Positions 7,345 through 15,412 are shown, counted from the first letter of the stretch. The stretch: DNA of 42,364 nucleotides from an uncultured Acholeplasma sp. (GCA_937934685.1 CALGYU010000016.1:1-42364); one strand, 5' to 3'. Made by a program: numbers and translations. The notes: generated by a model from the sequence alone, not told the origin.

Positions 7345-8310
7345 TCATTTATTTTTATCGCTACTACCAAAACCGCCAATTCTTTTCCCGTTTGCTGTAT
7401 CATCGTTGACTGTTTCATATCTTTGAAAAATACCTTGTGCAATTCTTTCACCTTTTTTTATTTCCACTTTTTCATCTGAAAAGTTATAAAGTGGGATAAA
7501 GATGTGTCCTTCATTGTTAGGGTTATTATAGTAATCACTATCTACGACCCCAACGTTATTAGCCATCATCACTTTCTTTTTGATTGCTAATGAAGATCTT
7601 GGGTATACAAATAAGGCTTCATGTTTTGGGAAGAAAGCTTTAATGCCGGTTGGGACTAATTTAATGTCTCCGGGGTTTAAGTAAATATCTTCTGCTATTT
7701 CAAAATCATAGCCTGCACTATGGCTGGTTTGTCTTTGTGGTATGTTTATTTGTTTGTCTTTATAGGCTTCTACTATTTTAAAATATCTAACTTCTTGTTC
7801 TAAAACCATTTTTAATACCGCATTTTCTCGTTGTAACACGGTTTTAAGTCCTTGTTGCTGGTGGTTATGGTCAAACATCACACTTTCATTGTGTGAAATA
7901 GCTTCTTGAATGTCAACCCACACTGGTTTAATGCCTTGTGCTTGTTCTCTTTCTATTAGTTTGGGTTCCCCTTTTTCGATAATTTTACAAATGTAGTATA
8001 AAGATGTTTGTTCATAAACGTTGCCATTGTTGTTTAGTCCATATCTTAGTTCTTCTACATATCCAAAATGTTTGATGACCTCAATTTTGGTTGCTCCAAC
8101 TTCTTCTTCTAACTCTCTTTTAAGAGCCATCATTTCATTTTCATCACTCTTTTTTCCTCCACCAGGTAAGGTGTAGTCGTTAAACATTTCTGAATATAAC
8201 ATCAATATTTTGTTTTTATCTAAAATGATGCCTCTAACGGTAGTTCTTTGTTTTCTTTCTTTAGAAAAATTCATTTCTTCTTCAATTATCTGATGAGTTA
8301 TTTTTCTCAT
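7345..8310 (-). CDS. NUDIX hydrolase - dUTPase fusion protein
   Basis: One 321-aa frame joins two nucleotide-pool enzymes. Residues 20-150 form a NUDIX domain with a complete Nudix box at 51-73 (G51, E57, R65-E66, E69-E70, G72). Residues 175-321 form a trimeric-type dUTPase with all five motifs: SAGYDF (198-203), PRSSLA (237-242), GVVDSDYYNN (254-263), GERIAQ (287-292) and RIGGFGSS (310-317). The C-terminal half should hydrolyse dUTP to dUMP. The NUDIX substrate cannot be read from sequence, though a damaged or non-canonical dNTP is an obvious guess. The start used (8310) has GGTGA upstream; an alternative ATG lies 12 codons in. It overlaps the end of xerC by 29 bases, so it is probably co-translated with it. 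Confidence 0.9.
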   Translation of the reverse strand: MRKITHQIIEEEMNFSKERKQRTTVRGIILDKNKILMLYSEMFNDYTLPGGGKKSDENEMMALKRELEEEVGATKIEVIKHFGYVEELRYGLNNNGNVYEQTSLYYICKIIEKGEPKLIEREQAQGIKPVWVDIQEAISHNESVMFDHNHQQQGLKTVLQRENAVLKMVLEQEVRYFKIVEAYKDKQINIPQRQTSHSAGYDFEIAEDIYLNPGDIKLVPTGIKAFFPKHEALFVYPRSSLAIKKKVMMANNVGVVDSDYYNNPNNEGHIFIPLYNFSDEKVEIKKGERIAQGIFQRYETVNDDTANGKRIGGFGSSDKNK

Positions 8311-9223
8311 GATCTTTCACCATCCTTGGATGCGCTTGGCTATATTTTTCTTTTAGTATTTCGCTTGATACGTGTGTATATATTTGGGTAGATTTAAGGT
8401 GCGCATGTCCTAATAGTTCTTGGACCACTCTTAAATCTGCTCCATTATTAAGTAAACTGGTTGCAAATGCATGTCTTAACATATGCGGGTGTAACTGATA
8501 AGTTTCCCCTGCTTTTTTTATGATGTCATTTAAAATGACTCTAACCCCTCTGGTTGTTAATGGACTGCCTTTGTAATTAATTAAAACATAAGGTGTATTT
8601 AAATCACTACCTTTAGTTAATAAAACAGGTCTTGTATAAGTGAGATAATGTTTAAGTTCTGTAATTAATTTATGATGTAAAGGAACATATCGGTCTTTTC
8701 TTCCTTTTCCATGAATGAGTATTTGTTCGTTACCTAAATGAATGTCTTTAATGGTTAACGAAACCAACTCTTCAACTCTTAACCCACAACTGTATAGTAA
8801 ATCTAAAATGACTAAGTTACGATACCCTAATGGTGTTGAGGTATCTATTGAATCAAATAATTGTTTGATTTCAGGTGTTTCAATAATTTTAGGTAATTTT
8901 TTTTCTATTTTAGGTGTGACTACGGTTTGAAAAATATTGATCTCAACTAACTGTTCGTTTTGTAAATATTGATAAAACATACGAAGAGATGAAACTTTTC
9001 TTGCGATGGTTGTTTTTTTATATCCTTTTTCATCTAAACTAGAAATATAGTTTCTTGCTAATCTTTCGCGCGTAGCTTTTAAAAGACTTGGTGCCAAATC
9101 CTCTCTTAGAATAAAATTTTCAAACTCTTTTACATCTTCAATATAACTTTGGATGGTGTGGCTTGAGTAATTTTTTTCTACCGTTAAATATGTTTTAAAA
9201 TTATCAATGACATCAATTTTCAT
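8282..9223 (-). CDS. xerC: Tyrosine recombinase XerC/XerD type
   Basis: Site-specific recombinase that resolves chromosome dimers at dif. The N-terminal core-binding SAM-like domain (LTVEKNYSSHTIQSYIEDV) is followed by the catalytic domain. Its active-site residues are visible: Arg in SCGLRVEELVSL, Lys in HGKGRKDRYVPL, His and Arg in LHPHMLRHAFATSLL, His in LLGHAHLKSTQ and the nucleophile Tyr in IYTHV. At 313 aa it is intact. In Firmicutes xerC follows trmFO, as here (overlap of 11 bases), so XerC is preferred over XerD. No second Xer gene is in the window. Confidence 0.9.
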   Translation of the reverse strand: MKIDVIDNFKTYLTVEKNYSSHTIQSYIEDVKEFENFILREDLAPSLLKATRERLARNYISSLDEKGYKKTTIARKVSSLRMFYQYLQNEQLVEINIFQTVVTPKIEKKLPKIIETPEIKQLFDSIDTSTPLGYRNLVILDLLYSCGLRVEELVSLTIKDIHLGNEQILIHGKGRKDRYVPLHHKLITELKHYLTYTRPVLLTKGSDLNTPYVLINYKGSPLTTRGVRVILNDIIKKAGETYQLHPHMLRHAFATSLLNNGADLRVVQELLGHAHLKSTQIYTHVSSEILKEKYSQAHPRMVKDHEKNNSSDN

Positions 9224-10496
9224 TTAAATAATCTTCCATTGCTTTTTGAGATCTTTGATAATATAACATTTTCCTCATGTTCTTTTTATGTTTTTCAGTT
9301 AGAGGATCTAAGAGACCTAAATTAGCATTCATTGGCACAAATGATCGATTAGGTGTTGATATATAACGAGCCATTGCACCCATCATCGTATCTTTTGGTA
9401 ACGGATTTATTTTTTCTTTTTGAATGTAGGATAGTAGGTTAATGGCTGCTGAAAGTCCGCTTGCGGCACTTTCTACATATCCTTCTACACCACTGATTTG
9501 TCCTGCAAAAAACCATTTTGGAAAGTCTTTAACTTGATATCCTTCGTTTAAAACCTCTGGGCTTTCAATATAAGTATTTCTATGGATGACTCCGTATCTA
9601 AGAATGTTTGCTTTTTCTAGCCCTGGAATCATTTGAATGATTTTCTTTTGTTCAGGCCATGTTAATTGGGTTTGAAATCCTACCATGTTGTACATGGTTT
9701 TTTTTGCATCATCTTGTCTTAGTTGAACTACCGCATGATATTTGATACCTTCATGTTCAAGTCCTACAGGTTTTAAAGGACCGTATAAAAGCGTTTCTCT
9801 TCCGCGTTGGGCCATAACTTCTATTGGCATACAGCCTTCAAAAACGTTTTTTTCAAAACCTTTTGGCATCACTTTTTCTGCATTCATCAACGCTTCATAG
9901 AAGTTTTCATATTCTTCTTTTGTCATTGGACAATTGATATAAGCTGCTTCTCCTTTATCATATCTACTTTTTAAGTATGCTTTTTCCATATTGATGCTTT
10001 CTGCACTGATGATTGGGGCTACTGCATCAAAAAAATGTAGATTGGTTTGATGGATGGTTTTAGACAGAAAATTAAATAGTTTATCGCTGGCTAAAGGACC
10101 TGCTGCTATGATGGTATATTCATCTATATTTAAAGATTCTACTTCTTCTGTAATGACTTCTATATTGGGATGATTCTTAATTTTATCGGTAATATATTGT
10201 GAAAACAAGGTTCTATCAACAGCTAAACTTGAGCCTGCTGGCACTTGCGTTTCTTCTGCCGCTTTTAAAACAATTGAGTTTAGTTGTCTCATTTCTTCTT
10301 TTAACATTCCTACTGCATTGTGTGGGTCATTTGATCTTAATGAATTAGAACATACCAATTCAGCTAAAAGATTGGTTTGATGAACTGGTGTCATCACTTT
10401 GTTTCTCATTTCATATAATCGAACTTTAACGCCTTTTTCTGCTAAGTAGTATGCTGCTTCTGAACCGGCTAATCCGCCGCCTATAATTTTTATCAT
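9213..10496 (-). CDS. trmFO: tRNA (m5U54) methyltransferase, folate/FAD-dependent
   Basis: TrmFO methylates U54 in the T-loop of tRNA using 5,10-methylene-THF as carbon donor and FAD. The N-terminal dinucleotide fold IIGGGLAGSEAAYYLAEKG, the LVCSNSLRSNDPHNAVGMLKEEM block and the C-terminal FFAGQISGVEGYVESAASGL block are diagnostic. I chose ATG 10496 (427 aa) because GGTGA lies 6 bases upstream; in-frame ATGs at 10508 and 10514 would fall in or next to the -10 (TGTTATAAT, 10513-10518). The mRNA leader would be only about ten bases. It lies immediately downstream of the folate transporter folT. Confidence 0.95.
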   Translation of the reverse strand: MIKIIGGGLAGSEAAYYLAEKGVKVRLYEMRNKVMTPVHQTNLLAELVCSNSLRSNDPHNAVGMLKEEMRQLNSIVLKAAEETQVPAGSSLAVDRTLFSQYITDKIKNHPNIEVITEEVESLNIDEYTIIAAGPLASDKLFNFLSKTIHQTNLHFFDAVAPIISAESINMEKAYLKSRYDKGEAAYINCPMTKEEYENFYEALMNAEKVMPKGFEKNVFEGCMPIEVMAQRGRETLLYGPLKPVGLEHEGIKYHAVVQLRQDDAKKTMYNMVGFQTQLTWPEQKKIIQMIPGLEKANILRYGVIHRNTYIESPEVLNEGYQVKDFPKWFFAGQISGVEGYVESAASGLSAAINLLSYIQKEKINPLPKDTMMGAMARYISTPNRSFVPMNANLGLLDPLTEKHKKNMRKMLYYQRSQKAMEDYLNEN

Positions 10497-10512
10497 TTTC
10501 TTCACCATATTC

Positions 10513-10521
10513 ATTATAACA
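10513..10521 (-). promoter_or_regulatory. Extended -10 promoter of trmFO-xerC-NUDIX/dUTPase
   Basis: TGTTATAAT on the minus strand, an extended -10 with a perfect hexamer, between the folT terminator and trmFO. No good -35 is present, which extended -10 promoters tolerate. Confidence 0.6.
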
Positions 10522-10548
10522 TTTTTAGTACATATCTTTTAAATCTAT

Positions 10549-10576
10549 AAAAAAAATAAAGGGATATTTTTATCCC
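10549..10576 (-). terminator. Terminator of folT
   Basis: GGGATA / TATCCC stem (10561-10566 and 10571-10576) with an AAAA loop, then TTTATTTTTTTT on the minus strand. It overlaps the folT stop codon and separates folT from trmFO. Confidence 0.9.
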
Positions 10577-11085
10577 TCTATAAAAGTTTCATAAATTGGA
10601 TGCATCCTTTGATTAATGAGAATGGTTAAATAACTTAACACAATCACATTAACTGGAATCAATGAAACACGTATCCACAACATCTTGGTTGCGGCAAGTT
10701 TTCCCACTTCAATCCATAAAGCCAATGTGTTTGCGGATGTTGCAAAGACATGAGCAATAAGTATTCCTAGAGTAATTAAATACCATTTTGATTTATATCG
10801 ACTAATAATCCCTGGTAAAAATCCCCACATGGCGGCTGATAAGGCAAAAATCACTGCATAGTTTCCTTGTGGATTTAACATAAATCCGACATAATCGCTA
10901 ATGATACCTGCCATCAAACCATAAATTGGATTGATGAAAAGACTAATGATGATTAAAGGAAGAGCAAACAATGGCGTTCCAAAGTTACCGTTTCCTGGAA
11001 TGATCATTTTTGATAGCACATCTAGAACAACTGAGATAGCTGTTAAGATAGCTGTCAGTGTGACATATTTTAGACTTTTTTTCAT
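10570..11085 (-). CDS. folT: Folate ECF transporter S component
   Basis: A 171-aa, six-helix membrane protein with the pattern of an ECF S component: a short basic N-terminus (MKKSLKYVTLTAILTAISVVLD is its start, only partly cited), then hydrophobic helices including the AMWGFLPGII region. S components capture the vitamin and share a common EcfA-EcfA'-EcfT energising module, which is not in this window. The folate assignment rests mainly on the THF riboswitch directly upstream, since S components diverge strongly. The SD (GGAGG, 11093-11097) is part of a switchable hairpin. It has its own promoter and terminator. Confidence 0.88.
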   Translation of the reverse strand: MKKSLKYVTLTAILTAISVVLDVLSKMIIPGNGNFGTPLFALPLIIISLFINPIYGLMAGIISDYVGFMLNPQGNYAVIFALSAAMWGFLPGIISRYKSKWYLITLGILIAHVFATSANTLALWIEVGKLAATKMLWIRVSLIPVNVIVLSYLTILINQRMHPIYETFIEG

Positions 11086-11090
11086 TTAAA

Positions 11091-11114
11091 GACCTCCTTT
11101 TTCTGAGGTCCACT
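11091..11114 (-). promoter_or_regulatory. RBS-sequestering expression platform of the THF riboswitch
   Basis: On the minus strand GACCTC (11105-11110) can pair perfectly with GAGGTC (11091-11096), burying the GGAGG ribosome-binding site. The overlapping AGTGGAC (11108-11114) can instead pair with GTCCGCT (11128-11134), which belongs to the closing part of the aptamer. The two pairings exclude each other. Folate bound: aptamer closed, RBS hidden. Folate absent: RBS free. The mechanism is inferred from complementarity. Confidence 0.75.
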
Positions 11115-11125
11115 ATAAAAAGATT

Positions 11126-11216
11126 ACAGCGGACGCGAAATATTACCGCCACATAAAGTGTTCGTTCCAACCCGACATCCCATGGCTAGACACTTAACGC
11201 AATATTTCTACTCTGT
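11126..11216 (-). ncRNA. Tetrahydrofolate (THF) riboswitch aptamer
   Basis: Read on the minus strand, the segment has the conserved THF-aptamer blocks in order: GAGTAGA near the 5' end, GCGTTAAGTGT, GGGATGTCG, AACGAACAC, GGCGGTAATATT and CGCGTCCGCTGT. ATATTGCG pairs with CGCGgAATAT-like sequence around the core, and ACAG/CTGT closes P1. This closely follows the known Firmicute THF class (established knowledge of the folT-associated class). It lies 41 bases upstream of folT. Confidence 0.95.
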
Positions 11217-11229
11217 TTTTAACATGTTC

Positions 11230-11258
11230 ATTATATCAAGCCTATAAAGACCAATCAA
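11230..11258 (-). promoter_or_regulatory. Promoter of the THF riboswitch-folT transcript
   Basis: On the minus strand, TTGATT (11253-11258), 17 bases, TATAAT (11230-11235) with a TGA extended -10. The -35 lies inside the 3' end of ung. Transcription would start near 11223, just ahead of the aptamer. Confidence 0.8.
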
Positions 11259-11892
11259 TAGGTTTGACTTTTTTTGTTTCTAAATACTCATTGGTTTTGC
11301 TAAATGGTTTTGAATTAAAAAAACCGTGGTATGCAGATAATGGCGATGGGTGTGGGGATGTAATGATTAAATGGTTGGGGTTATTTAAAAGTCTTTGATA
11401 TGCTTTGGCCTGATTTCCCCATAAGATATACACCAACGGTCTATCTATTTTATTTAATTCTTTAATTACTTCTTCTGTGAAAGTTTCCCATCCCATATTC
11501 TTATGTGATAATGGTTTTTTTTCTTCTACTGTTAAAATGGTGTTTAGTAATAAAACTCCTTGTTTGGCCCATGGTGTTAAATCACCTGTTTGGTTTACCT
11601 CTATATTTAAGTCTGTTTTTAGTTCTTTAAAAATGTTTTTTAAAGAGGGTGGAATTTTTTTCGTTTTAACACTAAAGGCTAGCCCGTGAGCTTGATTTTG
11701 ATTGTAATATGGATCTTGTCCAATGATGACTGCTTTTACTTTGTCTAAAGGGGTTAAAGAAAAACATTCATAAATTTTTTCTTTAGGAGGATAAATGGTT
11801 TTGGTGTTATATGATTTTATAAGAAATTCATCTAATTTTTGATGATATGGCTTATTTTTTTCTTTTTTGATAAGTTCTTCCCATTGATCCAT
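11242..11892 (-). CDS. ung: Uracil-DNA glycosylase (family 1)
   Basis: Removes uracil from DNA. Family-1 motifs are clear: water-activating loop GQDPYYNQNQAHGLAFS with Asp60 and Tyr62, the NTILTVEEKKPLSH uracil-pocket segment with its Asn, and the HPSPLSAYHGFF loop with catalytic His181. Most family members have GQDPYH; here the His is Tyr (residue 63). At 216 aa it is complete. AAGGAG lies upstream, and the gene follows the ClC transporter by 11 bases, so they likely share a transcript. Together with the dUTPase fusion 3 kb away it covers uracil exclusion from DNA. Confidence 0.95.
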   Translation of the reverse strand: MDQWEELIKKEKNKPYHQKLDEFLIKSYNTKTIYPPKEKIYECFSLTPLDKVKAVIIGQDPYYNQNQAHGLAFSVKTKKIPPSLKNIFKELKTDLNIEVNQTGDLTPWAKQGVLLLNTILTVEEKKPLSHKNMGWETFTEEVIKELNKIDRPLVYILWGNQAKAYQRLLNNPNHLIITSPHPSPLSAYHGFFNSKPFSKTNEYLETKKVKPIDWSL

Positions 11893-11903
11893 AACTTAAC
11901 TCC

Positions 11904-13481
11904 TTATACGATCAGTCTACTGATTTTTAATTCTTGTTTACCAATGATGGCTTCTAACTCTTGTTTGGTTTCTTCTATGTCATAGGTTTGAACTTGGAAA
12001 ACAACATAGTCTTCTGCTCTGAGTAATTTGTCTCCACCTTTAATCATTTTTGAAACCCTGTCTGTTTTTTCTTTTTTTATGGTAGTGATTGTACAGTTTG
12101 CTGGTAGTAAAAGATCTCTAACTTGGAAGCCATCAGCAAATGCTTTATTTTGAATTTGCGCTTCAATTTCATAAGTTAACGCTTCTTTACCGTCATTTTG
12201 TTTTCTTAGAATATTGCTTAAAACAACTTCGTTTAAAGAATCTGTACTTAAAATATATGAAACGATAAGTGACGTTGCCATTGCGATGACTAACGCTACA
12301 ATGTTATTAACATCTAGCGTCCCTTCTATGATAAAAACAAGAGTGGTTAATGGTGCTTGCATAGATGAACCAAAAAAGGCACACATGGTTGCAACAATGA
12401 TGATTTTTGAGTAACTAAAACTCATTCCTAGTTCTAAAAAAACTTGATTGAGTAGTGCTCCTGCTAAAGCACCGATTACTAATACTGGAACAAATAAACC
12501 TCCGGTTGTTCCTGAATTAGTTGTCACGGTAATAGTAATTAGTTTTAAGATTAAAAATAGTAAGACCATGTACCAACTATACTTTAATTCTGTTAATTCT
12601 ACAATGAGATCATGTCCGCTACCTACGGTTTGAATGACCAGTAACCCAATGCTTCCAACCAATCCTAAGTTGATTAGTATTTTTAAATATAAGGGTACTT
12701 TTTTCAGTTTGGTTCTTACAAAATTTCCTGAAACTAAAACTAATTGATTAAATAAAGCTGCCATGACACCTGCAAGGATACCAACAATAATCATGATCCA
12801 CATATATTTAGCTGGTAGTTGTTCTACAATACCAATTGGGAAAAAGATTTCTCCTCTTTTAAAGAGAAGATCTAGCGTTCTTGCTGTGATGGTTGCAAAT
12901 AAAGCACCTGTAATAGAGCTGATGAATATGGTAAACGAAAACTTTTTATGCATCTCTTCTACACCATAAACCATCCCCGCTAAAAGAGAACCTGTTGCTA
13001 TTGCAAACCCTGCAGATGCTCCACTGGTTTGTATATATCTTCTTGTCGCGGGATCACTTTTAGTTAGTGCATGTGTCCCTTCACCTAAGGCTGTACCTAT
13101 CATCACAGATGGTCCTTCAACTCCCACTGGAAGTCCTGCGAAAAACCCGATCAAACTTGAAAAGAAAGTGATGATCATTACTCTTAACCATTTAAAAGTG
13201 ATTAAACCTCTAAGGATACCCATTGCTCTAGAAATGGCGCCACCTTGTGCGTGTTTCTCACTTTTAACTAGCCAATAGATAAGTAAGGATAAAACGGCTA
13301 GTCCTAAAAAGAATATTGGGATGTACCACGGATGACTAGATACATATAAATATATTTTAGTCATTTGATTCACTAAAATCATTGTTAGATATTTAAAGAG
13401 ATATAAAACTAAGCCAGTTGAAATCCCGGCGATCATCCCTATAAAAGTCATTTTTAATAAATGTTTCTTATTCCTGTGCAC
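11904..13481 (-). CDS. ClC-family chloride channel/transporter with C-terminal TrkA-C domain
   Basis: A 525-aa membrane protein with the ClC fold over residues 1 to about 430. Signature segments are AQGGAISRAMG, the selectivity/gating GVEGPSVMIG with the conserved gating Glu, and TTNSGTTGGLFVPVLVIGALAG. A gating Glu occurs in both exchangers and channels, so the mode is not settled. Residues about 435-525 form a cytoplasmic TrkA-C (RCK-C) domain (ADGFQVRDLLLPANCTITTI is its start), expected to bind a small ligand and regulate transport. The start is GTG at 13481, chosen for the AAGGAGG site 9 bases upstream. It precedes ung. Confidence 0.9.
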   Translation of the reverse strand: MHRNKKHLLKMTFIGMIAGISTGLVLYLFKYLTMILVNQMTKIYLYVSSHPWYIPIFFLGLAVLSLLIYWLVKSEKHAQGGAISRAMGILRGLITFKWLRVMIITFFSSLIGFFAGLPVGVEGPSVMIGTALGEGTHALTKSDPATRRYIQTSGASAGFAIATGSLLAGMVYGVEEMHKKFSFTIFISSITGALFATITARTLDLLFKRGEIFFPIGIVEQLPAKYMWIMIIVGILAGVMAALFNQLVLVSGNFVRTKLKKVPLYLKILINLGLVGSIGLLVIQTVGSGHDLIVELTELKYSWYMVLLFLILKLITITVTTNSGTTGGLFVPVLVIGALAGALLNQVFLELGMSFSYSKIIIVATMCAFFGSSMQAPLTTLVFIIEGTLDVNNIVALVIAMATSLIVSYILSTDSLNEVVLSNILRKQNDGKEALTYEIEAQIQNKAFADGFQVRDLLLPANCTITTIKKEKTDRVSKMIKGGDKLLRAEDYVVFQVQTYDIEETKQELEAIIGKQELKISRLIV

Positions 13482-13532
13482 TTAAAAATTCCTCCTTGAA
13501 AGTCACTATCTTGATTATACTTCATTTAGAGG

Positions 13533-13565
13533 ATAAAAAAAAGGAATCCTCATTGAGAACTCCTT
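13533..13565 (-). terminator. Terminator of gapA
   Basis: An 11-bp stem (AAGGAGTTCTC paired with GAGGATTCCTT, two G-U pairs) with an AAT loop and eight U residues, 14 bases after the gapA stop. Confidence 0.9.
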
Positions 13566-13578
13566 AAATCTTTTAAGC

Positions 13579-14589
13579 TTACTTAATTAATGATGCTAGT
13601 TTTGAAACTGTTCTAACTAATTGAGCTGTATAACTCATTTCGTTGTCATACCATGCCATAATTTTAACGAATTTTGGATCTTCTTTTAAAATTTGTGTTG
13701 TGTTTGCATCATATAATGAACCGTAGTGTGAACCAATAACATCTGATGAAACAATTGGATCTGTAACGTATGCTAATGTTTCGTTTGCTGCTTTTTTGAA
13801 TGCTGCATCTACTTCTTCTAAAGTAACTGCTCTTTCTAATTCAACTGTTAAGTCAACTACTGAACCAGTGATTGTTGGAACACGTAATGCTGTTCCGTCT
13901 AATTTTCCTTTTAATTCAGGAATAACTAATGAAATTGCTTTTGCAGCTCCTGTTGAACTTGGGATGATGCTTGCTGCTGCTGCACGTCCACGACGAGAGT
14001 AAATTCCTTTATTGTGTGGTTGGTCCATTAATGATTGGTCATTTGTATAAGCATGAACTGTTGTCATAAATCCTTTTACAATTCCAAAATTGTCTTGTAA
14101 AACTTTTGCAACAGGTGCTAAACAGTTTGTTGTACATGAAGCACCACTTACGATATCTTCATCTCCAACTAAAATGTGGTCGTTAACTCCATAAACGATA
14201 GTTTTTACATCCCCAGTTGCTGGAGCACTAATTACTACCTTTTTAGCTCCTGCTTGTAAGTGTAATCCTGCTTTTTCTTTGCTTGTAAAGAATCCTGTAC
14301 ATTCTAATACAACGTCTACCCCTAATTTACCCCAAGGTAAATTTTGTGGATCTCTTTCGCTATATACCGGAATTGATTTTCCATCAACGATAATAGCTGC
14401 ATCATCGTTTTTAATGCTGTCAGTTTTGTATACACCTTGTGCTGTATCGTATTTTAGTAAATACGCTAATGTTTCAGCATCAGTTAAATCGTTAATACCA
14501 ACGATTTCAAATTTGCTATCTTCGTTCATTAAACGGAAAGCTAATCTACCAATACGGCCAAAACCGTTAATTGCAACTTTAATTGCCAT
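13579..14589 (-). CDS. gapA: Glyceraldehyde-3-phosphate dehydrogenase
   Basis: Glycolytic NAD-dependent dehydrogenase. Begins [18 protein letters not shown] (Rossmann fold); catalytic Cys in [15 protein letters not shown] near residue 150; catalytic His in [10 protein letters not shown]; ends [16 protein letters not shown]. The frame is open further upstream, but ATG 14589 (336 aa, the normal size) is the start because GGAGG sits 8 bases before it and the protein begins as the family does. Monocistronic: it has its own terminator and a weak promoter with an extended -10 (TGATACAAT; hexamer 14636-14641). A full-consensus cre lies about 57 bases upstream of the predicted transcription start. 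Confidence 0.97.
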   Translation of the reverse strand: MAIKVAINGFGRIGRLAFRLMNEDSKFEIVGINDLTDAETLAYLLKYDTAQGVYKTDSIKNDDAAIIVDGKSIPVYSERDPQNLPWGKLGVDVVLECTGFFTSKEKAGLHLQAGAKKVVISAPATGDVKTIVYGVNDHILVGDEDIVSGASCTTNCLAPVAKVLQDNFGIVKGFMTTVHAYTNDQSLMDQPHNKGIYSRRGRAAAASIIPSSTGAAKAISLVIPELKGKLDGTALRVPTITGSVVDLTVELERAVTLEEVDAAFKKAANETLAYVTDPIVSSDVIGSHYGSLYDANTTQILKEDPKFVKIMAWYDNEMSYTAQLVRTVSKLASLIK

Positions 14590-14635
14590 TTTTGTTTCCT
14601 CCTTAGTTTTTAGAACTTTTTCTAATTTCAAGTAT

Positions 14636-14644
14636 ATTGTATCA
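14636..14644 (-). promoter_or_regulatory. Extended -10 of the gapA promoter
   Basis: TGATACAAT on the minus strand. The position 17 bases further upstream reads ACTTTT, a poor -35, so an activator could be needed. Predicted start of transcription is about 14629. Confidence 0.55.
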
Positions 14645-14678
14645 CAAACCATGTATAAAAAAGTAGTCATCCGCAAAA

Positions 14679-14692
14679 TGTAAACGTTTACT
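14679..14692. promoter_or_regulatory. cre site (CcpA operator) upstream of gapA
   Basis: TGTAAACGTTTACT on the plus strand matches all 14 positions of the Firmicute cre consensus TGWAARCGYTWNCW. Its core GTAAACGTTTAC is a perfect 12-bp palindrome flanked by AAAA and TTTT. Its centre is about 57 bases upstream of the predicted gapA transcription start, a position known for CcpA activation rather than road-block repression. It lies about 100 bases from the divergent CYTH-gene promoter. A CcpA-like regulator is encoded at 22304-23296. Confidence 0.85.
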
Positions 14693-14782
14693 TTTTTGTT
14701 TTATTGTTTATTTTTTTACTTTTTTATACCCTTAATCTTGAGTTTTTTATCATTTGTTTTTAGTTTCTTTAGAAAAGTCTCT

Positions 14783-14811
14783 TTGACTTGCTTTTTTTAT
14801 CAAAATAATAG
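14783..14811 (+). promoter_or_regulatory. Probable promoter of the CYTH gene
   Basis: TTGACT (14783-14788), 17-base spacer, TAATAG (14806-14811). The -10 is imperfect; TAATAT at 14813-14818 is an alternative with poor spacing. Confidence 0.45.
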
Positions 14812-14832
14812 ATAATATAGTAGGTGATGAAT

Positions 14833-15387
14833 ATGAAGAGAAACATAGAAATCGAGTTTAAAACTGCTATTTCTGAAGAAAAGTATTTAGAATTATTAAG
14901 TTTCTATGGTTTAGAAAATAATGTTTTTATGCAGACAAATTATTATTTTGATACCGATAATTTAGAACTAAACCAAAAACAAATTGTTTTGAGAATTCGT
15001 CAACGTGGAGAGTCTCACTTTAAGGTTACTTTAAAAAGTCAAAGTGAACAAGGTTCTTATGAGTACCATGTACTCTTACAACCTGAACAGGCAAAAGAAA
15101 TGTTGAAAAACGGGTTTAATACCAAAGATTTTTTCGAGCATGTTGATTATTTTGTAACTTTTAAGACTAGTTTAGATAATCATCGTGCAAGTACTACTTA
15201 CGAAGTAGGGACTCTATTTTTAGATCGCTGTGATTATTGTGGTTTAACTGAGTATGAATTAGAATATGAAGTGGATCACTTTGAAGAGGGTCAAATGTCT
15301 TTTTACCGTTTGTTAGAAAAACATCACATTGATTTTAAACAAACAAAAAGAAAAAGCGAACGCGCTTTAACTTGTGTCGTTAGATAA
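14833..15387 (+). CDS. CYTH-domain protein (triphosphate tunnel metalloenzyme)
   Basis: A 184-aa CYTH/TTM protein like Bacillus YjbK. The family's N-terminal ExExK motif is present (EIEFK, residues 5-9), followed by YYFDTDNLEL, the basic RIRQRGESHFKVTLK strand and C-terminal EYELEYEVDH acidic residues that bind metal in the tunnel. The family acts on triphosphate-type substrates (tripolyphosphate, thiamine triphosphate, ATP); which applies here is unknown. ATG 14833 is preferred because AGGTGA lies 5 bases upstream; GTG 14824 and ATG 14827 would overlap that site. It lies beside spx and pepF, as in Bacillus. Confidence 0.85.
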   Translation: MKRNIEIEFKTAISEEKYLELLSFYGLENNVFMQTNYYFDTDNLELNQKQIVLRIRQRGESHFKVTLKSQSEQGSYEYHVLLQPEQAKEMLKNGFNTKDFFEHVDYFVTFKTSLDNHRASTTYEVGTLFLDRCDYCGLTEYELEYEVDHFEEGQMSFYRLLEKHHIDFKQTKRKSERALTCVVR

Positions 15388-15412
15388 GCATCTTAATTGA
15401 TGCTTTTTTTTT
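15386..15412 (+). terminator. Terminator of the CYTH gene
   Basis: AAGCATC / GATGCTT stem, 6-base loop, eight or more T, overlapping the stop codon. Confidence 0.9.

Noticed and set aside
10985..11170. 61-aa minus-strand frame overlapping the folT leader
   Set aside because: It runs through the THF aptamer and the switch hairpin in another frame; the RNA explanation is far stronger.
14590..14676. N-terminal extension of GapA
   Set aside because: The open frame continues upstream, but the SD, promoter and family-typical start all place translation at 14589.
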